The notes beneath the pieces were generated by a model that was not told the origin of the DNA, ran no database searches, and worked only from the letters and a program-made list of their open reading frames with translations. 5,663 nt of DNA from Betaproteobacteria bacterium (GTDB taxonomy: Bacteria > Pseudomonadota > Gammaproteobacteria > Burkholderiales > Ferrovaceae): NCBI GenBank assembly GCA_028870615.1, contig JAGWPH010000144.1, positions 1 to 5,663 on the forward strand, read 5' to 3'. Within the stretch, counting starts at the first letter, position 1, and every line of letters starts with the position of its first letter. This document shows, piece after piece, positions 1 through 4,137 of this stretch. The position numbers and the translations under genes are program-made.

Positions 1-254
1 AGATCAAGGCGCGCCATTATTTCAACAACGGTCGCCTCTTTCTCCTGAATCTCCTCTTCGAGCATGCGTACCCACTGCTCAAAGAATTTGTTTACGCGGG
101 CCTGTTCCTTCTCTGACCACGCGCCTGCAATGGCGGACAAAATTCCGCCGAGAAGCGGAACGGCTCCGCTCGCGACTTGCAGCGCTCCGCGGATGGCCTT
201 GCCCGTGTTTCCTTCGTCAGGCATTTCGTTCTCGCCAGAATGCTCGTCGGTCAT
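1..254 (-). CDS. Partial cassette-borne hypothetical protein (N-terminal 84 residues)
   Basis: The gene starts at the ATG complementary to 252-254, with a GAGGG ribosome binding site five to six bases upstream, and leaves the window at its left edge. The visible part has an acidic N-terminus (about residues 1-16). A Gly/Ala/Leu-rich hydrophobic stretch follows at about residues 19-44, containing SGAVPLLGGILSAIAGAW. Next comes a charged, probably helical or coiled-coil segment (about 45-84) beginning SEKEQARVNKFFEQW and ending near IMARLD. I recognise this layout from many uncharacterised bacterial proteins but cannot name a function. The hydrophobic stretch could insert in a membrane or pack as a glycine-rich helical hairpin. 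The start codon lies 13 bases beyond an integron recombination point, so this is the gene of the next cassette in a minus-strand array. It probably relies on read-through from an upstream cassette promoter. Confidence 0.8.
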   Translation of the reverse strand, partial: MTDEHSGENEMPDEGNTGKAIRGALQVASGAVPLLGGILSAIAGAWSEKEQARVNKFFEQWVRMLEEEIQEKEATVVEIMARLD

Positions 255-260
255 ATAGCC

Positions 261-341
261 CTCTAACGTTTAGCTTGAGGGGCGTGGAAACAGGCGGCGA
301 AGCTGGCTATTGGAGCGCCCCACTCGAAGTGCTTGTTAGCC
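261..341 (-). other. Integron attC recombination site (81 bp)
   Basis: Read on the minus strand, the site runs from R'' GGCTAAC (341-335) through L'' CTTCGAG (329-323), stem GGGGCG (321-316), a variable centre, matching stem CGCCCC (284-279) and L' CTCAAGC (279-273), to R' GTTAGAG (267-261). L'' and L' pair except for one extra C in L'', and an extra T sits between L'' and the GC stem. These match the extrahelical bases that set strand choice by integron integrase in the folded single-stranded site. The predicted crossover is after the G at 267. R'' overlaps the TAA stop of the gene at 336-689, as is usual in cassettes. The next cassette gene starts 13 bases beyond the site. Confidence 0.88.
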
Positions 342-711
342 AAAAATGTTCTCGACGAGAAGAGCCCAATGCTCAACTGGCTCTGGAACACCACGCGGTG
401 AATCATGGTTTGGATCAAATGCTTTTAGCTTGTCTTGGATATATGTGCCGATTTTTGCCAATGCATGTTTCTGCATGTTTTCAGGGTAGCCAGGAAAATC
501 TTCAATGAGCTCCCGTGGTACCTGAATGGCAATGGTTTTGGAATATTTGTTTGGTCGTTCTGGATCGCTGTTCAGTTTCCAATGGATGCAGAGCTTGAAT
601 CCGTCACCACCGGTCGGTACAAGATACTTGTCGGCTCCTTGGGGCATCTGCCGCATGATCTCTGAAATCACAGACTCTGCAATGGTCATGGCTGACTCCT
701 TAGTTGGCTAA
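267..711 (-). mobile_element. Complete integron gene cassette (about 445 bp)
   Basis: The cassette is delimited on the minus strand by the core GTTAGCC (712-706) at its start and by the crossover in the attC at 267/266. Its first bases (TTAGCC) are the exact complement of the R'' box of its own attC (GGCTAAC, 341-335). This is expected because R' of a circular cassette is formed from the cassette start, so both ends belong to one cassette rather than being a chance pair. It contains a single promoterless-looking gene with its own strong ribosome binding site. The next cassette starts with TTAGAG. No integrase gene is in the window. Confidence 0.82.
336..689 (-). CDS. Hypothetical 117-residue integron cassette protein
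   Basis: This is a complete small soluble protein with no signal peptide or membrane segment. The start is the ATG complementary to 687-689. It is supported by an AAGGAG-type ribosome binding site (complement of about 695-702) and by its position about 17 bases after the cassette boundary. An N-terminal helix (1-15) is followed by probable strands, with KLCIHWKLN at about 32-40 and KTIAIQVPREL at about 51-61. A helix then spans about 66-90, and a C-terminal segment has NHDSPRG (94-100) followed by PEPVEHWALL (102-111). The mixed alpha/beta pattern and the NHD...P.PVE.W tail look like a conserved small family, but I cannot name it or its activity. The TAA stop lies inside the attC R'' box, so gene and site travel as one unit. 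Cassette genes are normally expressed from an upstream attI or neighbouring promoter. Confidence 0.88.
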   Translation of the reverse strand: MTIAESVISEIMRQMPQGADKYLVPTGGDGFKLCIHWKLNSDPERPNKYSKTIAIQVPRELIEDFPGYPENMQKHALAKIGTYIQDKLKAFDPNHDSPRGVPEPVEHWALLVENIFG

Positions 712-712
712 C
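706..712 (-). other. Integron core site GTTAGCC at the cassette start, possible attI
   Basis: GTTAGCC reads on the minus strand at 712-706 and sits directly before the 445-bp cassette. It is preceded by AATAACT, giving a small AAC-T-GTT palindrome (minus strand 715-709) that may act as the paired half-sites of a simple attI-like site. Upstream there are no L''/L' arms that pair, so this is not the end of a normal attC. It could be attI with the integrase gene lost or displaced, a secondary insertion site, or the remnant of a damaged attC. The core itself is well supported by its complementarity to R'' of the same cassette. The attI label is a guess. Confidence 0.5.
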
Positions 713-756
713 AGTTATTGTAGAGACCCATGAGTCCGGACATTTATTAATATAGA

Positions 757-779
757 GATAGGCATATTATCACCCTATC
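757..779. promoter_or_regulatory. Inverted repeat GATAGG-N11-CCTATC in the divergent control region
   Basis: GATAGG (757-762) and CCTATC (774-779) form a perfect 6-bp inverted repeat around an AT-rich 11-base centre (763-773). It lies between the minus-strand cassette and the plus-strand membrane-protein gene. On the minus strand the centre holds GATAAT (771-766), five of six matches to a -10 box, about 55 bases before the cassette boundary. On the plus strand it holds TATTAT (765-770), a weak -10 for the gene at 867. No convincing -35 is seen for either. The arrangement fits an operator over one or two promoters, but a 6-bp repeat can arise by chance. Confidence 0.3.
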
Positions 780-788
780 GACGTCACG

Positions 789-854
789 ATGGTTGAGAAC
801 AAAGCGGATGAGGAACCGGCCGCATCTAAAGGTGGCCCTCCAGAGGTTCATTAG
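789..854 (+). CDS. Possible 21-residue upstream peptide
   Basis: A short reading frame from ATG 789 to TAG 852-854 encodes a hydrophilic, acidic then Gly/Pro-rich peptide beginning MVENKADEEPAAS. The frame is open back to 762 without another ATG. No clear ribosome binding site precedes it, and its GC-rich codons differ sharply from the AT-rich gene starting 12 bases later. It could be a leader peptide, the tail end of a gene lost by recombination, or meaningless. The ribosome binding site of the next gene lies immediately after its stop, which would permit coupling. Confidence 0.2.
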   Translation: MVENKADEEPAASKGGPPEVH

Positions 855-866
855 AAGGCGGCTGAT

Positions 867-1832
867 ATGAATATGAAGACAGAGAAAATTACTTTAGCAA
901 TTGCTTTGGCTGGATTAATTACCTCATTCGTTTTTGGGGCGTTATCGTTTTTTGTGGGATGGCACTCATACGAACGTGGACAAGATAGTCCAAAAAATGT
1001 GGGTATTCGATTTTCTGATCCTCAACAACCTTTATATGACATCAATAGAATTGGAGGAAATGTTTCCTTTGAATTAAAAGATAATGAAAGACCAATCACA
1101 AACTTAGTGAGTATTCAAACAAAATTCGCAAACACTGGTACCTCTGCAATTCGCCCAAGTGACTATGCTGAGAATCTAAGTATTACAGTAAATTCTCCGT
1201 GGAAAATTATTGCTATTGAGAATCCAGCTCAAAATTTTCAAAATATAGTTCACGTTGAATGGAGAAAAATAAGCAGCAATAAATTCGAGGCTCAGCCGAT
1301 TTTGTTAAACCCTGGGGAATTAATTTATGCGGAAGTATTTTGCACAAACCCAACGCTTATCGACAATAATTCTGTTGTAAATACGCCAGCCCCAGAGATC
1401 AAATGGAATGGGCACATAACAAATTTAGACCATTTTTCTTATCCAGAAAACCCAGTTGCTCGCGAGGTAAATCGCCTTGGCGGTATTGGCATTATAGTTG
1501 AGCTATCTGGAAAATCATTAGTGTTCTTTATTGTGGCATTTTCTGTGTGCTTTTTAACTTTTTTGATTTTGATGAAGCGCGCAGTAATGCTTAATTTTAA
1601 GATGGCTAGAACTTATTTTTTTGTACTCATGGCGGCGCTTTTCTCTCAAGCGTCTAGCGAGGCCGAATCAACCTATATTTTTGGGAGTTTGGTCACTGAT
1701 ATTTACGGAATTCCAAATGCTCTCAATATTGGAATTATCGTGTTAAATTTTTGTGTGTTACTAGCACTTTTTATTATTGGGGTTGTTAAAGTTAAATCGA
1801 ATAATTCAGAAATTTTATTTACGGAACGTTAA
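867..1832 (+). CDS. AT-rich membrane-anchored hypothetical protein (321 residues)
   Basis: The ATG at 867 is preceded by GAAGG (856-860) at good spacing; the in-frame ATG at 873 is a possible alternative. The protein has a hydrophobic anchor at about residues 8-31. A probably periplasmic domain follows at about 45-210, including a beta-rich section with FANTGTSAIRPSDY (87-100). Three likely membrane segments lie at about 216-236, 247-262 and 284-308, with a short polar tail after them. The NTG...I.PSDY pattern recurs in uncharacterised membrane proteins, often in accessory regions; I cannot assign an activity. No catalytic motif is visible, so a membrane effector, sensor or structural partner are all possible. 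The gene is markedly AT-rich with A/T-ending codons, unlike every neighbour, which suggests separate transfer. It is separated by 396 bases from the next confident gene, so joint transcription is uncertain. No terminator is seen after its stop. Confidence 0.85.
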   Translation: MNMKTEKITLAIALAGLITSFVFGALSFFVGWHSYERGQDSPKNVGIRFSDPQQPLYDINRIGGNVSFELKDNERPITNLVSIQTKFANTGTSAIRPSDYAENLSITVNSPWKIIAIENPAQNFQNIVHVEWRKISSNKFEAQPILLNPGELIYAEVFCTNPTLIDNNSVVNTPAPEIKWNGHITNLDHFSYPENPVAREVNRLGGIGIIVELSGKSLVFFIVAFSVCFLTFLILMKRAVMLNFKMARTYFFVLMAALFSQASSEAESTYIFGSLVTDIYGIPNALNIGIIVLNFCVLLALFIIGVVKVKSNNSEILFTER

Positions 1833-2228
1833 TACACCAAGAAAAATATATATGTACTGATGCAAAGCCGGCTAATCTTCTCTAATACGATTTTGAACGG
1901 CAGGTTTGGCCATGAAGCAGACGAATACACCAGTAGGTCTGACTGTCCGGTTTGGCCGAACTGCGGCAAGTCGGCCATTGCTGCCATTGGCACACCAGTT
2001 ACCCATGTGTCCGCAATGTGTCAGTCAGAGGCCTGTGACGGCCGTCTTAACTCGAAAATTCGTACTCGCTAGCCATGGCCCCATAAATCTACTCCTGACA
2101 TTCCAAAAAATGGGGGGGGGTTACCATACCAGGCAACTTGGCGCTTATGCCAATTTGATTCCTCAAAGGATTAAGCTCAAGATGCGAATGGGGTATGGGG
2201 ATGATTTGACACGGTTACAGGACTATCC
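1833..2228. other. Intergenic stretch without a confident gene
   Basis: This stretch changes from the AT-rich style of the preceding gene to a balanced composition at about 1860-1900. Several short reading frames cross it in both directions, but none resembles a family I know. It contains a nine-G run (2112-2120) just after six A's, and a 5-bp inverted repeat TTGGC-gcttat-GCCAA (2138-2153). It also has two GGGG runs three bases apart (2190-2193 and 2197-2200), and the AGGA ribosome binding site (2218-2221) of the following gene. A TTGACA at 2206-2211 has no usable -10 before that gene's start. No clear promoter for that gene can be named. The stretch may be a decayed gene or a long leader. 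Confidence 0.55.
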
Positions 2229-2232
2229 ATGA
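1912..2232 (+). CDS. Weak reading frame coupled to the TIGR04141 gene by ATGA
   Basis: From ATG 1912 a 106-residue frame runs to TGA 2230-2232, overlapping the next start codon as ATGA. That overlap, and a modest GCAGG upstream of the ATG, are the only positive signs. The product is basic and has an isolated CPQC (about residues 32-35) without a second cysteine pair. It contains three glycines encoded by the nine-G tract. I recognise no domain. The frame may be chance, a decayed gene, or a small phase-variable leader gene. A change of one G would end translation at 2156-2158 (eight G) or 2172-2174 (ten G), before the downstream start. Confidence 0.22.
   Translation: MKQTNTPVGLTVRFGRTAASRPLLPLAHQLPMCPQCVSQRPVTAVLTRKFVLASHGPINLLLTFQKMGGGYHTRQLGAYANLIPQRIKLKMRMGYGDDLTRLQDYP
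2112..2120 (+). repeat. Nine-G homopolymer tract
   Basis: Nine consecutive G's follow a run of six A's and a T, about 108 bases before the start of the TIGR04141-family gene. Tracts of this length are prone to slipped-strand length change. It lies inside the weak frame 1912-2232. It also lies between a CTGACA (2095-2100) and a TACCAT (2122-2127), though that spacing of 21 is too long for a standard promoter. It could equally be a sequencing-sensitive site. Confidence 0.7.
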
Positions 2233-3854
2233 GAGAGAAGCCGCGCAAAGAAAGGCTTTGTATCTACTTAGCCAAAACAAACTATCGCACTGACGACATT
2301 CTCATTGACACCGCTGGGGCTATCGCACCATACAACCTCATCCTCGGTGAAGGCCAAGCAAGCCTTTACATCAAGAGGGAAGTCACTAGGCTTGCGCCAC
2401 CTTGGACCAACCTTTTTACTTCTCTTCCTTCAGTTCCTGACAATGCGTTTGGCAGTACAAATAGCGTTGGCGCTGTTCTTATCTATCGCTACAAAAAAAG
2501 AATATTTCTCCTTTCCTTCGGGCACGGATTCCACCTCATAAAGGATCATGTAGTCGAGCGAGACTTTGGCCTCCGTGTAACACTAAATTCTGTTGAACCT
2601 GGAAAACTTCGGAGCTTGGACAAGGCAAGCTACGACCACAACCCACTTAACTCTCGGATCCAGAGCAGCAAAGACGTTGACATTTTCGACCTTGAAATGG
2701 ACTCGGAGATGGAAATGCTTTATGCCATTACTGGTGTGTCCAAGGAACCCGTCTTTGGCTCACATGTAACGGGAAGAGACGCCTTGACGATCGTTGTGGC
2801 GACAGATGCGAAAGGGATCGGGAAGATTCTTTGGACTGCTCTTCAAAAATTCAACGCAAAACTCCCGAGCGAGTTCGAATGGGTGGACAACATAAACACC
2901 ATCCGTGATCCAACCCAGGTGAAGAAGCTGGATGATGAACTCGACAAGTTGCTGTCAAATGGTGCCGTCACCTCCCTGTGGCTAGGAGAACCGGAAATTG
3001 TGGATTGGGAGTCGCAGGTAGGCTACTCGTTCGACAACTATGCTAAGACTCCGCGCCACATTGTGCTTGAACTGAGTCAGCTGGAATCGTATTTGACGAA
3101 GAAAGATCAAGCGCTAACTGTCGATGTTCTCAAGACGCAGCTCATTCACGTCAACGATTCAGAATACAAAGCAATAAAGTCGTGGCCCGCATATCGCTGC
3201 CTATATGCCGAAATCACGTATAGGAACGAGCAGTATATTCTGCGCAATGGGACTTGGTATCGGGTTAAGAAATCCTTCATGAGCGAAATCGACGAGTATC
3301 TAAAATTTTTCCTCCCATCATGCGCTTTGGTCTTTCCAAAGTACGCCTGTGAGAGGGAAGACGAATACAACAAACATGTTGTATCCATCGACGCGAGCTA
3401 TCACCTGATGGACAAGAAAAACGTTCCTATTGGTGGACCATATGACAAGGTAGAATTTTGTGACCTGATCAAAGACAGCACGATGCTAATCCATGTCAAG
3501 TACTATCGCAGCTCGAGCACGCTCAGCCATCTATTTGCTCAGGGTCACATCGCATCAGAGGCTTTTGTGAAGGATGAGGACTTTAGGATTAGGTTGAACA
3601 AAAAACTCCCCAAAGGGCGTAAGCTAACTGATCCAAAAACTCGTCCGGACCCAAGTAAGTACACGGTTGTATACGCGATTGCAACTAAAAAAAACATTCC
3701 AAAAGAACTGCCATTCTTTTCCAAAGTGACATTGAAGAATGCAGTAAAGACGCTGCGCGCTCTAAACTACAAAGTGGAGTTGGCCGCGATCCCAATTGAC
3801 CCCATGTTGGCCAAGACTTCGCTATGCAAGCCGGCTAAGTCCAAGAGAAAATAG
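2229..3854 (+). CDS. Sporadically distributed TIGR04141/DUF6119-family protein (541 residues)
   Basis: I assign this to the TIGR04141 (DUF6119) family from recalled features. The N-terminus has a LCIYLAK opening (10-16). A segment at about 76-104 runs from STNSVGAVLIY to LLSFGHGFHLI. LRSLDK (127-132) is followed by a region ending AITG (166-169). The C-terminal core has FCDLI (410-414) and then IHVKYYRSSSTLSHLFAQG (421-439), the family's most recognisable signature. The length is normal for a full-size member. There is no signal peptide or membrane segment, so it is probably cytoplasmic; the C-terminus is Lys-rich. The start is fixed: an in-frame stop lies at 2202-2204, ATG 2229 is the first start codon after it, and AGGA (2218-2221) precedes it. 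The biochemical role is unknown to me. The strand-acidic-strand-HVK pattern at 407-424 is loosely reminiscent of a nuclease core, which is inference only. Patchy distribution suggests mobile or defence cargo. A hairpin follows the stop. Confidence 0.85.
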   Translation: MREKPRKERLCIYLAKTNYRTDDILIDTAGAIAPYNLILGEGQASLYIKREVTRLAPPWTNLFTSLPSVPDNAFGSTNSVGAVLIYRYKKRIFLLSFGHGFHLIKDHVVERDFGLRVTLNSVEPGKLRSLDKASYDHNPLNSRIQSSKDVDIFDLEMDSEMEMLYAITGVSKEPVFGSHVTGRDALTIVVATDAKGIGKILWTALQKFNAKLPSEFEWVDNINTIRDPTQVKKLDDELDKLLSNGAVTSLWLGEPEIVDWESQVGYSFDNYAKTPRHIVLELSQLESYLTKKDQALTVDVLKTQLIHVNDSEYKAIKSWPAYRCLYAEITYRNEQYILRNGTWYRVKKSFMSEIDEYLKFFLPSCALVFPKYACEREDEYNKHVVSIDASYHLMDKKNVPIGGPYDKVEFCDLIKDSTMLIHVKYYRSSSTLSHLFAQGHIASEAFVKDEDFRIRLNKKLPKGRKLTDPKTRPDPSKYTVVYAIATKKNIPKELPFFSKVTLKNAVKTLRALNYKVELAAIPIDPMLAKTSLCKPAKSKRK

Positions 3855-3862
3855 TTGCGCTT

Positions 3863-3882
3863 CGTCCCAAGCCATTGGGACG
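3863..3882 (+). terminator. Perfect 8-bp hairpin after the TIGR04141 gene
   Basis: CGTCCCAA (3863-3870), loop GCCA and TTGGGACG (3875-3882) form a perfect stem starting nine bases after the TAG stop at 3854. The position suits a transcription terminator. There is no T-run directly after it on the plus strand (CTATTCATGG follows), and none on the other strand. It may therefore be an RNA-stabilising hairpin or a protein-binding site rather than a classical intrinsic terminator. Confidence 0.5.
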
Positions 3883-3888
3883 CTATTC

Positions 3889-4074
3889 ATGGAATACATT
3901 TTCTTTTGGCTTGTGCTTGAGGCCTTTTGCGAATGCATATCCCCAAGCCGCGGAGGTTGCTCAGATGAATTCAAAGCGGCCAATTGGCAAGGACTTGCCT
4001 TGACCCTTGTCGGCCATAGCGCCATTCCAAGTTGTCCTAAATCATTTCCGATTTCTACGCCAAAGCAGACGTGA
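3889..4074 (+). CDS. Possible 61-residue small hydrophobic-start protein
   Basis: The frame runs from ATG 3889 to TGA 4072-4074 in the gap between the two convergent genes. The product begins MEYIFFWLVLEAFCECI, a hydrophobic helix-like start, then becomes polar with several cysteines. No good ribosome binding site is present, and the hairpin at 3863-3882 sits just upstream. Small proteins with such starts are common in accessory regions, but nothing beyond the hydrophobic start supports this one. The rest of the 3855-4137 gap holds only short repeats, such as ACTCG-TTTG-CGAGT (4074-4087). Confidence 0.2.
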   Translation: MEYIFFWLVLEAFCECISPSRGGCSDEFKAANWQGLALTLVGHSAIPSCPKSFPISTPKQT

Positions 4075-4137
4075 CTCGTTTGCGAGTTGCTTGAGCAGCG
4101 AGTGCTGACTTTCGACCAGTCTCGGGAAGGGCTGTTA

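Noticed and set aside
706..799. A second attC ending at GTTAGCC with an R''-like TCTCAAC (minus strand 799-793)
   Set aside because: The bases following the R''-like element do not pair with those preceding GTTAGCC, so there are no L''/L' arms or central stem.
1829..1987. A 52-residue minus-strand frame in the intergenic stretch
   Set aside because: There is no ribosome binding site or recognisable motif, and its stop overlaps the end of the plus-strand membrane gene. It is best explained as chance.
1860..2072. A 70-residue frame with PNCG and CQSEAC spacing, resembling an Ogr/Delta-type zinc finger
   Set aside because: The first cysteine pair has the wrong spacing (C-x5-C), the arginine and aromatic positions of that family are missing, and no ribosome binding site is present.
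2190..2200. G-quadruplex formed by GGGG runs and the nine-G tract
   Set aside because: It would need a loop of about 70 bases between the nine-G tract and the two GGGG runs, which is unlikely to be stable.
2206..2211. A perfect TTGACA as a promoter for the TIGR04141-family gene
   Set aside because: At normal spacing the -10 would fall at or after the ATG at 2229, and no -10-like sequence lies there.
3855..4137. An attC site in the convergent gap
   Set aside because: No RYYYAAC/GTTRRRY pair with pairing inner arms is present on either strand; only short unrelated repeats are seen.
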